Origin: an uncultured Bacteroidales bacterium
GTDB taxonomy: Bacteria; Bacteroidota; Bacteroidia; Bacteroidales; UBA932
Assembly (NCBI GenBank): GCA_900545245.1
Contig: UQYV01000008.1
Span: 28,507 to 92,506, forward strand
Direction of reading: 5' to 3'
DNA: 64,000 nucleotides
A program made the translations under genes and the position numbers. Shown piece after piece: positions 50,767 through 57,815 of the stretch; position 1 is the stretch's first letter, and every line of letters begins with the position of its first letter. The notes under the pieces were generated by a model, which was given only the letters and a program-made list of their open reading frames with translations, had not been told where the DNA came from and searched no databases.

Positions 50767-52773
50767 TTACTCAATGGAAAATTTAGCCGACTTGAACTGG
50801 AAAAACTTATTTTTATCTCCAGAGACAGAAACATTATACACAAAACGATAATATTTTCCCGTCCAATCGGCATCTGAATTGAATGTGGTTTTGCCATTAG
50901 CAACAAAATCACCTTTGAGAGTGGAAACGGCATTTGCACCGGTCTTCGCATCGTCTGCACTATTATGGACTGTAAGAGTTATAGAGTTTACAGTAATATC
51001 ATTAGCTGTTCCGTGCTCAACAACAATCTTCACTATCTTTGAAGCAAGCGCTGTTTTGCTATACAACACCCTATCAACCTTATCTAATGATTTGCCACCC
51101 ATACGCCAAGGATTTATTGTTGAATTTCCTGTAAAATTCCACACGACCTTGTTCACTTCGATATCGCAATCCTTGGCATAGCCATTATTCGTACCCTTTA
51201 CTGTCGCTGTACTTAATTCGTATCCACCTTCTACTGTAGGATCTGTTGGTTCCGGTGTCGGGCCTACAGGTTCAGTTGTTCCCTCATCCTTAACAAGGAC
51301 ATTCTTGATTTCCCATGTACCACTTTCGCCATCTTTGGAGGTGTAAACAAATGCAATCTTAACCTTTGAACCAAGATAAGCCTTAAGGTCAATGCTTCCA
51401 GAAGAAACAAAGGTCCAATCCTTACCGGACGGCCAAGTCGGAATAGTGAGATTATCCCAAGTCGTTCCATCCTTAGAGATCTTTACTGACACAAAATCAG
51501 CCACATTTTTGTCGGCTGGGAACTTGTTTGCAGCATGCTCGAATGTAAGGAATGCTGCTTTTTCTGAAGTCAAGTCAATCTCCGGAGAAATGAGCCAACT
51601 TTCTGAAGCCAGATTTTTACCGTCAATATAAGCCGATGCTTTCATTCCATATTTTGCACCGCCCCATGTCCAGACATAAGTTGCACCCGCAGGAAGTTTC
51701 TTGTCTTCAATGGTAAATTTGCCCTGACTTGCAGAGAATGTCTCAGAGAAAATTGCTCCTTCTGGAGTAGGCTCCGGACCAGGGGTCGGAGTTGTGCCCC
51801 CACCGAGTTCTACACCCTTTGAGAAGTCGATTGCAGTTCCTGCAGCAGCAGCTTTTGAAAGATTTACATCATCCAATGCATAAGCACTGTTCCCAGCGTA
51901 AGTCTGTGCAAAATGAATGTAAAGTTTCTGTGTGCCTGCAGGAAGGGTGAATGTAGACGAAGCCAAATCCCATCTCTTGACAGGGTTGGTTCCCTTAGCG
52001 AAAGCATAATCAAGAGCCACCCATTTCTGTCCGTCATTACTGATATAGACAGGGAACTCTTCCGGTTTAAATGTATTGTCAATCTCCTTACCAGGAGTAT
52101 ACTCATTGCGTTCAGCGCCAAATGAAAGAGTAAAATTCACGTCATCTGCCGGGAGAGTGATGTTGTTAATCTGAAGAGATGAAGACTTTGAAAACCAGAT
52201 GTAGTTTGTACCCGAACCTGCATAATCAGAAAACTCTCCATTTGATTGACCTTTATCATTAGTCCTCGGACTTAAACCGCTCACTTTATATTCAACAGTT
52301 GCAATGCCTGAGCCTTTCTCATTTTTCCAGCATTCTGTTTGGTCACAGTAAGGCCATTTATTATCACTGTTCTTTGCCGCAGCCGTCTTGTCAAAGTTGT
52401 TGAAGTAAACATAAGCATCTTCCTGTGCACCAGAACCTTTCTGGGAAACTTTAAAAGTCTTCTTCACACCGACCATGCGAACAGTGAACTCAAGAGACCT
52501 ATCGAAGCTGGTATTCGACTCTACAGTCACTTTGATTTCCGTGTCTGAAGCCTTCTCTGCCTTCACCCACGCGGTCTTGTCTCCGTCGACTACAGACCAC
52601 TCGCGGTTTGCCTCAACGGCAACAGTCTGAGTGCCGCCAGCGATCTCAAACGTGAGTTCGGTAGGATTGAGCGTCAGTGACGGCTTGTCAGATGACGGAT
52701 CCTCATTCTTGTTGCAGGCAACAGCTACTGAAGCCATCGCGAGCACTGAAAGGAATAAATGTTTGATTTTCAT
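50767..52773 (-). CDS. BACON-domain lipoprotein, first gene of the nuclease operon
   Basis: 668 aa from the ATG at 52773 (MKIKHLFLSVLAMASVAVAC, Cys20); the longer frame has no signal. A BACON domain at about 30-115 (TFEIAGGTQTVAVEANREWS and SLEFTVRMVGVKKTFKVSQK) precedes two choice-of-anchor/cleaved-adhesin-like beta domains (YVYFNNFDKTAAAKNSDNKW and WLISPEIDLTSEKAAFLTFE) and a C-terminal domain that resembles those of Bacteroidota surface lipoproteins beside nucleases. Proline/threonine-rich linkers (TPTPGPEPTPEG) separate the domains. Probably a surface binding protein that holds substrate for the nucleases. Confidence 0.8.
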   Translation of the reverse strand: MKIKHLFLSVLAMASVAVACNKNEDPSSDKPSLTLNPTELTFEIAGGTQTVAVEANREWSVVDGDKTAWVKAEKASDTEIKVTVESNTSFDRSLEFTVRMVGVKKTFKVSQKGSGAQEDAYVYFNNFDKTAAAKNSDNKWPYCDQTECWKNEKGSGIATVEYKVSGLSPRTNDKGQSNGEFSDYAGSGTNYIWFSKSSSLQINNITLPADDVNFTLSFGAERNEYTPGKEIDNTFKPEEFPVYISNDGQKWVALDYAFAKGTNPVKRWDLASSTFTLPAGTQKLYIHFAQTYAGNSAYALDDVNLSKAAAAGTAIDFSKGVELGGGTTPTPGPEPTPEGAIFSETFSASQGKFTIEDKKLPAGATYVWTWGGAKYGMKASAYIDGKNLASESWLISPEIDLTSEKAAFLTFEHAANKFPADKNVADFVSVKISKDGTTWDNLTIPTWPSGKDWTFVSSGSIDLKAYLGSKVKIAFVYTSKDGESGTWEIKNVLVKDEGTTEPVGPTPEPTDPTVEGGYELSTATVKGTNNGYAKDCDIEVNKVVWNFTGNSTINPWRMGGKSLDKVDRVLYSKTALASKIVKIVVEHGTANDITVNSITLTVHNSADDAKTGANAVSTLKGDFVANGKTTFNSDADWTGKYYRFVYNVSVSGDKNKFFQFKSAKFSIE

Positions 52774-52868
52774 TGTATTTGTGTTTATTTGGTTTGACTT
52801 TATTTCACTATGTACCAATAAATCTTCCACAAATATGGGAAAGTTATACATAGTCTTGAAAATCGCTA

Positions 52869-52899
52869 CAAATTTAAGGCAATAAATGACATTTACAAA
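52869..52899 (-). promoter_or_regulatory. Consensus promoter of the nuclease/TonB operon
   Basis: On the minus strand: TTTG (52896-52899), 19-bp spacer, TAAATTTG (52869-52876). The 45 bp upstream of the -33 box closely matches the region upstream of the small-RNA promoter at 54610-54641. Confidence 0.8.
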
Positions 52900-53016
52900 G
52901 ACTATCTCAAAATTTGCTTAAACTTTCACATTTTCGTAACACCACATTGTCAGTATCGCTCACCGTCCTTCTCTGGAACAGCATCACGACAAAAACCCTT
53001 ATATCCACAAACAGGA

Positions 53017-54048
53017 TTAAGAATCAGTCTCTGGAAGTTTCAGAAAACCCTCCCCATCCATAAGCCGGTCAAAATCGGACTGAAAGAGGCGGTCCTGGAT
53101 GACGCGATATTTCTCGAATTCTGATTCGGCGTATTCTTTGGCATATTCTGCGGAGACACGGCCGGCATCGTCAAGGACAGGACGGTCATCGCCTTCCAGA
53201 AACTTGTCGATGCGGGTAGCCCAATCTTCCATCGTCATGGGGATGTGGCGCTTGGCACGTTCTTCTGCGAGATCCAGGAATGCACTCACAATGCGGCCCA
53301 TTGATTCCAACTCGTTCTCTTTGAGATAATTCTTTGCGATGGAGACATCGGATTTGAGAATCTTGCCTCGTGGAGATTTTGCCCAAGTAGTGAGCCCCAT
53401 GTGCTCCTTCTCTGCATTGGCTCGCTCGACAATCAGTTCGGCGGCAGTGTGACCATGGACTGCATAGTGCATCTTGTTCTGAACCTTCTTGAAAAAGATA
53501 CGGGTAGTTGGCGCATCCGGATTGTAGTCGATGGCAGTAGCGTAAATATCAGTAATCTTCTGGTAGAAGCGACGTTCGCTAAGTCGGATTTCCCGGATTT
53601 CTTCTAGGAGTTGCTCGAAGTAGTCGACGTTCAAGAAAGTGCCGTTCTCCATCCTCTGTTTGTCGATAACGTAGCCTCGTATGGCGAATTGCCGGAGGAC
53701 ATTGGTACACCACTGGCGGAACTGGGTGGCTCTCACAGAATTGACGCGATAGCCAACAGAGATAACAGCATCAAGATTGTAGTATTTCACCTGGTAGTTT
53801 TTCCCGTCTGCGGCAGTCTGTCGGAATTTCCGACAAACTGAATCTTCAGCCAGTTCACCGCTGGCAAATATGTTCTGCAAGTGCTCAGCTATGGTAGAAC
53901 GACCCTTGTTGAAGAGCAAGGAAATGGCATCCTGAGTGAGCCAGAGAGTTTCATCAGAATATAGCAGTTGGACGCCATCCTCCCTGTTTTCAAGTTGGAA
54001 GATGAGGAATTCAGCGGTGCTGTTGCGTATGGTGAGGTTCTTTTCCAT
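53017..54048 (-). CDS. RhuM-family protein
   Basis: 343 aa from the ATG at 54048. The Bro-N-like/KilA-type N-terminal region LWLTQDAISLLFNKGRSTIAEHLQNIF, and FRQTAADGKNYQVKYYNLDAVISVGYRVNS (key R-Q-T, Y-N-L-D-x-I-x-S-V-G-Y-R-V), are signatures of the RhuM family. The C-terminal part is Fic-unlike and helical (RNAEKEHMGLTTWAK-type region, KNYLKENELESMGRIVSAFL). RhuM genes are usually found beside or inside restriction-modification loci. Here a decayed DNA methyltransferase start lies directly upstream. Exact function unknown. Confidence 0.88.
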   Translation of the reverse strand: MEKNLTIRNSTAEFLIFQLENREDGVQLLYSDETLWLTQDAISLLFNKGRSTIAEHLQNIFASGELAEDSVCRKFRQTAADGKNYQVKYYNLDAVISVGYRVNSVRATQFRQWCTNVLRQFAIRGYVIDKQRMENGTFLNVDYFEQLLEEIREIRLSERRFYQKITDIYATAIDYNPDAPTTRIFFKKVQNKMHYAVHGHTAAELIVERANAEKEHMGLTTWAKSPRGKILKSDVSIAKNYLKENELESMGRIVSAFLDLAEERAKRHIPMTMEDWATRIDKFLEGDDRPVLDDAGRVSAEYAKEYAESEFEKYRVIQDRLFQSDFDRLMDGEGFLKLPETDS

Positions 54049-54057
54049 GATGTTCAA

Positions 54058-54264
54058 TTATTTGGTAAGTGCCTGGTACATCTTTCCTTGGTGATAGTCT
54101 TGACCGGCTACTCGAAATTCATGATCTTGATGGGGTTGTCGATGCCTAAGACAGTGTGCAGCAGGTCTATCCAGAACGCTGGGTTTCTCTCTTCTCATAG
54201 CCCTTGTCGGAGCATTCCTGAGAAAGGCTTTCGCTGCTTGCTTTTTGGTATTGGTTGATGCCAT
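54058..54264 (-). pseudogene. Decayed N-terminus of a DNA methyltransferase
   Basis: From an ATG at 54264 the frame reads MASTNTKKQAAKAFLR. The protein then continues in other frames as CSDKGYEKRE and NPAFWIDLLHTVLGIDNP-IKIMNFE, followed by an in-frame stop and PVKTITK. Together this matches the first 60 or so residues of the large class I SAM-dependent (type IIG/ISP-like) DNA methyltransferases of Bacteroidota, whose N-terminus has K-G-x-E-K-x-x-x-Q-x-F-W-x-x-L-L. Two frameshifts and a stop show decay. The rest of the gene is absent; rhuM begins immediately after. Confidence 0.6.
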
Positions 54265-54368
54265 AGTGGTCGGTGCGTCTATAAAACTTTCAAATTTAGC
54301 GATTTTTTGTAACATTTGGATGCAAAGGCTCTCTTGGGATTCCGTCATCAGTACTCCTCCGGCATATC

Positions 54369-54436
54369 AAAAAAAAGACGACACCTCAGTTTGGGTCTGA
54401 GATGCCGTTTTTCCAAATGTATCTTTATGTCAAGAT
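54369..54436 (-). ncRNA. Predicted short terminated transcript b1 (about 68 nt)
   Basis: A -7 box TATCTTTG on the minus strand (54441-54448) is followed by a hairpin CACCTCAG/CTGAGATG (54382-54404, one G-U) and eight T (54376-54369). It is homologous to the leader at 55011-55082. It could be a separate small RNA or an attenuated leader of the decayed methyltransferase gene. Confidence 0.5.
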
Positions 54437-54505
54437 GTTGCAAAGATAAAAAAACTTTTTCAAAGACGAATAAAGTTTTCTTTTTTTACATCACCAAACC
54501 ATAAA

Positions 54506-54605
54506 GCAAAAAACGAGTCAGGCACGATATTACCTAACTCGCTTTGCGGACTTTAACGTTCCGCGGCATCCAGTCTTTCCCTGTAACCCGTTTACAACGG
54601 ATTCC
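54506..54605 (-). ncRNA. Predicted small RNA a1 (about 100 nt)
   Basis: Bounded by a consensus promoter at 54610-54641 and a perfect-looking Rho-independent terminator: CGAGTCAGG (54514-54522) with CCTAACTCG (54533-54541), followed on the minus strand by six T. An internal hairpin GCGGA/TCCGC is present. No ORF. Over 85 bases are nearly identical to a2 at 55153-55252. Does not match any RNA family I can name. Confidence 0.65.
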
Positions 54606-54609
54606 TATG

Positions 54610-54641
54610 CAAAGTTAACGCATTAGAGATAAAAAAACAAA
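54610..54641 (-). promoter_or_regulatory. Consensus promoter of small RNA a1
   Basis: On the minus strand: TTTG (54638-54641), 20-bp spacer, TAACTTTG (54610-54617). Confidence 0.75.
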
Positions 54642-54699
54642 GCCTATTTCTTAATTTGCCTAAACTCCACATTTTCTTGGCACTTCACAGCGACTTCCA

Positions 54700-54735
54700 C
54701 CTATAAAAACAAAGGAGCTGCCCAAGGACAGCTCC
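54700..54735 (-). terminator. Terminator of the 50-aa small protein gene
   Basis: GGAGCTG (54714-54720) with CAGCTCC (54729-54735). The minus-strand tail is TTTGTTTTT. Confidence 0.75.
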
Positions 54736-54786
54736 CGACCGGAGGGGAAACAGAGCACCCGTCACGGATGCTATCTCAGTCTGTCA

Positions 54787-54939
54787 CTACCGCGCGGTCC
54801 AAACACGACGATAGTGCGACCGGACTTTCTCAACCTTGCCTCTGCGGACACGGGTGTAACCCTTGACCTTGACAAGGACGGGCATTCCGATTCCTATCAG
54901 AATCAGGATGCCGACTACTGAACGATCTTTTCTTTGCAT
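54787..54939 (-). CDS. Small membrane protein, 50 aa
   Basis: ATG at 54939, stop at 54787. MQRKDRSVVGILILIGIG carries one probable membrane helix (VVGILILIGIGMPVLV), followed by a basic tail (GYTRVRRGKVEKVRSHYRRV). The VRSHYRR-like ending recurs in small basic Bacteroidota and phage proteins. It has its own -7 box (55075-55082), a leader containing a terminator-like hairpin (55011-55040), and a terminator at 54700-54735. Function unknown. The defined transcript limits argue it is expressed. Confidence 0.55.
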   Translation of the reverse strand: MQRKDRSVVGILILIGIGMPVLVKVKGYTRVRRGKVEKVRSHYRRVWTAR

Positions 54940-55010
54940 AAAATTTACAATCACTTAATTGTAAAAGATCTTCTTGGGGCATCCGCATTCTACGTTCTCC
55001 GGTATTATAT

Positions 55011-55082
55011 AAAAAAGCACCTCAGTTTGGACCTGAGATGCCTTCTTTATGATTGTAATTATTTTTATGCGATGCAAAGATA
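55011..55082 (-). promoter_or_regulatory. -7 box and terminator-like leader hairpin b2 before the small protein gene
   Basis: TATCTTTG on the minus strand (55075-55082), then hairpin CACCTCAG/CTGAGATG (55018-55040) followed by six T (55016-55011). Same layout as b1. Read-through would reach the small protein ATG about 70 nt later, so it may attenuate it or release a short RNA. Confidence 0.55.
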
Positions 55083-55152
55083 AAAAACATTTTCAAAAAA
55101 ATGATAAATATTTCGTAACTTTTTGCACGTCAATAATAAACATGGCCATAAA

Positions 55153-55252
55153 GCAAAAAACGAGTCAGGCACGATATAACCTAACTCGCTTTGCGGACTT
55201 TAACGTTCCGCGGCATCCAGTCTTTCCCTGTCATCTGTTTACGACAAATGAC
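55153..55252 (-). ncRNA. Predicted small RNA a2 (about 100 nt)
   Basis: Near-identical copy of a1: terminator hairpin CGAGTCAGG (55161-55169) with CCTAACTCG (55180-55188), then six T. Divergence is concentrated in the first 25 nt, near the 5' end. Confidence 0.65.
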
Positions 55253-55256
55253 AACG

Positions 55257-55287
55257 CAAAGTTAACTCATTCTGCGACAAATGCAAA
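55257..55287 (-). promoter_or_regulatory. Consensus promoter of small RNA a2
   Basis: On the minus strand: TTTG (55284-55287), 19-bp spacer, TAACTTTG (55257-55264). Sequence upstream of the -33 box does not match that of a1. Confidence 0.75.
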
Positions 55288-55349
55288 GTAATGAGCCTCG
55301 TTTTATACAGAATCACACGCCCACGAAACATCGAAGACACGTCTAACTC

Positions 55350-55440
55350 GGCCGATTTCGTTCAATAATCCGGAAATCGGCCGGATAAATCTCCCTTTAT
55401 TCAGCCGATTTCGGCAAAATTTTGAGAAATCGGCTGAATA
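55350..55440. repeat. Two adjacent palindromes sharing one stem sequence
   Basis: Hairpin 1: GGCCGATTTC (55350-55359) with GAAATCGGCC (55373-55382). Hairpin 2: a perfect 15-bp stem, 55398-55412 with 55426-55440. Both stems contain GCCGATTTC. They start 13 bp after the GH92 stop and may end or protect that transcript. Confidence 0.75.
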
Positions 55441-55452
55441 AGGGGAATATGT

Positions 55453-57711
55453 CTACAAGGTGACGGTGGACATAGACGGAGGAAGCTCGCCGCTTGAGGC
55501 CCAGTACGAAGGCTTCGGTCCCATCTCAAACTCAAGTGTGCCACCGTTCACAATCTCGCTATGACGGAGCCAGCAGCGGTCGAGAGGCTTTCCGTTCAGC
55601 CTCGCGCTCTGGATGTAGATGTTCCTGTCGGAGGTCTTCTTCGCGAGTATGGTCAGTTCCTTACCGTCTTCCATCTTTAGGACAGTCTTCGGGAACACAG
55701 GGCTGGAAATCAGATAGACATCCTGGCCGGCATTCGGATAGAACCCGAGACAATGGAAGGCATACCATGCGCCCATCGAGCCGGAGTCGTCGTTGCCAGG
55801 GACTCCGTCACGCGCGGAAGTGTACTGGGTGTCGAGTATCCGGCGGACTATCTTCGCTGTCTTGTATGGTTGGTTTACATAAGCGTACATCGAAGGAACT
55901 AGGAAGCACGGCTCATTGGAAATCTGGCAGAGACCTACCAGCTTGGTGTAGAACAGCAGTTCGTCCCTCTTGCCCGGGAACGACTCGCGAAAATAGGTGT
56001 CAAGCCTTTCGATAAACTTCTCGCGGCCACCCATCATACCGATAAGCGCATTAACGTCATGAGGCACATAAAATGACAGTTCCCATGAAAATGTCTCATA
56101 GAATTGGTGGTCGAACGAGCCGGAAGAAAACACCGTGAATTCCGGATCCGAGAGCCATGTCCCGTCACCGTTTCGAGGCCATGCAAATCCGGAAAACCCG
56201 AAACTGCTGATTTCCGGATTCCATAGATTTTTCCAGTTTGACGCCTTTTCAAGGTACTTTTTGTAAACATCCTCCTTGCCGAGCCCTTTTGCGAGGACAG
56301 CAATCGCATAGTCATTCGCGGAGTATTCGAATGTGCGGGAGCAACCTCTCTCATAGTTTGTAGAGACATATCCGAGTTTGTTATAATCCGGAAGCCCACC
56401 GCGTCCGTACTGTCTTTCATCGTCTCCAGGAGGCACCGTCGCGTTCTTTATCATGGCATCAAGGGCCTTTTCGTAGTCTACATTGCGTATGCCCTTCACG
56501 TACGCGTCTGCAACGAGCATATCGCAGTTGGAACCGCCCTGTGTACGTCCGGTAGAGTGGCTTGAACGCGCGTCAGGCATATATTTGTCATTCTCGTAAA
56601 TGTCCACGAGCGACTGCACCATGTCACCGCCAATTGTCGGGCGGAATATATTAATGAACGGATGCGTCGCACGGAATGTGTCCCAAATCGCGTGATAGTC
56701 ACCATAATATGGAGACGACGTTTTCCACACTGGGTTTTCCCCGCTGTAGTCAGATGGTTGGAGAAATATACGGTACATCGAAGAGTAGAATATCTTCATC
56801 CTGTCATCGTCAGAACTCTCCACGTCCACCTGAGATAATATGCCATTCCATTTGTCTACAGCCTCGGCCCTCGTGTCCTCAATGTTCCATGTCCCGAGCT
56901 CCATCGCGTTCTCACGAGCCTTGTTGTAGCCCATGTATGAGATTCCGACTTTGACACGAACCTTGTCGCCGGCATTGGTGCTGTAGCTGAACCATGCTCC
57001 GCATTTCGTATTATGGTCTGCCTGACAACGTTTTCCGGGCTCTTTCTTTCCCTCTGTCCATGTCCCGAAAGAGTCTGCTGCGCGGTCAAAGTCAGCGTAG
57101 AAATAGACAGTGTAAGCCTTTGAATAGTTCCACCCGTTGCGGATTCTGGTATAGCCCTGAATCTCGTGATCGGACAAGATCGTGACTTCTGAGCCTACGA
57201 ACTCCTGCATCTCTATGGATGCCAGGAATTTGCCCAAATCGACGAAGACATTGGAACTTTCCGATTTCGGAAACGTGTATTCGTGAAATCCGGCGTGGGC
57301 GGACGCTGAGAGACGCGCGGAGACGTCCCAACGGTCAAGGTTTACTGAGAACATCCCGACTTCGGCCCTTTCGCCGGAATATGGGGAGGCGTAGTCATTC
57401 GGATCGAGTTCACCTGTGGAGGCCATGAACAGCACATTGCCGTACTTGCAACCGCCACCTGAACCGTTGAGATGAGTGTGGCTGAAGCCAACGATGTCGG
57501 TGTCCTTCTGCCAGCCGGCATTCTCTGTGAGATTGTTGCAGTCCGGACCGAGCTTTACCATTCCGAACGGGACGCAAGCGCCGCAGAACGCATATCCGCC
57601 ACCATCAGCTCCGATGAACGGATCAACATATTTCGTGTAGTCCTTCGGTGCCGCGGTCATTCCCAACGGAACAAGCAGGGACACTACCACCAAGAAGTTT
57701 CTTATTTTCAT
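55453..57711 (-). CDS. GH92 family alpha-mannosidase
   Basis: 752 aa. Sec signal MKIRNFLVVVSLLVPLGMTAA. GH92 landmarks: YVDPFIGADGGGYAFCGACVPFGMVKLGPDC at the start (key D-P-x-I-G, P-F-G-M-x-x-x-G-P-D), GFSHTHLNGSGGGCKYGNVL, HAIWDTFRATHPFINI, GGSNCDMLVADAYVKG, and GVPGNDDSGSMGAWYAFHCLGFYP near the C-terminus (D-D-x-G). These are calcium-dependent exo-alpha-mannosidases, mostly alpha-1,2 or alpha-1,3, typical of Bacteroidales degrading N-glycans or yeast mannan. Last gene of the operon. Confidence 0.95.
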   Translation of the reverse strand: MKIRNFLVVVSLLVPLGMTAAPKDYTKYVDPFIGADGGGYAFCGACVPFGMVKLGPDCNNLTENAGWQKDTDIVGFSHTHLNGSGGGCKYGNVLFMASTGELDPNDYASPYSGERAEVGMFSVNLDRWDVSARLSASAHAGFHEYTFPKSESSNVFVDLGKFLASIEMQEFVGSEVTILSDHEIQGYTRIRNGWNYSKAYTVYFYADFDRAADSFGTWTEGKKEPGKRCQADHNTKCGAWFSYSTNAGDKVRVKVGISYMGYNKARENAMELGTWNIEDTRAEAVDKWNGILSQVDVESSDDDRMKIFYSSMYRIFLQPSDYSGENPVWKTSSPYYGDYHAIWDTFRATHPFINIFRPTIGGDMVQSLVDIYENDKYMPDARSSHSTGRTQGGSNCDMLVADAYVKGIRNVDYEKALDAMIKNATVPPGDDERQYGRGGLPDYNKLGYVSTNYERGCSRTFEYSANDYAIAVLAKGLGKEDVYKKYLEKASNWKNLWNPEISSFGFSGFAWPRNGDGTWLSDPEFTVFSSGSFDHQFYETFSWELSFYVPHDVNALIGMMGGREKFIERLDTYFRESFPGKRDELLFYTKLVGLCQISNEPCFLVPSMYAYVNQPYKTAKIVRRILDTQYTSARDGVPGNDDSGSMGAWYAFHCLGFYPNAGQDVYLISSPVFPKTVLKMEDGKELTILAKKTSDRNIYIQSARLNGKPLDRCWLRHSEIVNGGTLEFEMGPKPSYWASSGELPPSMSTVTL

Positions 57712-57737
57712 ATTTATCTTGTTTCTGAGTAAGCGTT

Positions 57738-57758
57738 AAAAAAATCTGTATCAGATTT
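57738..57758 (-). terminator. Weak terminator between acetylesterase and GH92 genes
   Basis: AAATCTG (57742-57748) with CAGATTT (57752-57758), three-base loop, followed on the minus strand by a T run. It may reduce GH92 read-through. Confidence 0.45.
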
Positions 57759-57815
57759 ATGAGGATATTTGGAAGAAGTACTGGGAAGGGCATGGTGAAC
57801 GTCCTCCCCTTTCTG

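Noticed and set aside
54500..55265. CRISPR array or phage attachment sites in the repeated region
   Set aside because: There are only two long copies with promoters and terminators, no regular short spacers, no cas gene and no integrase nearby.
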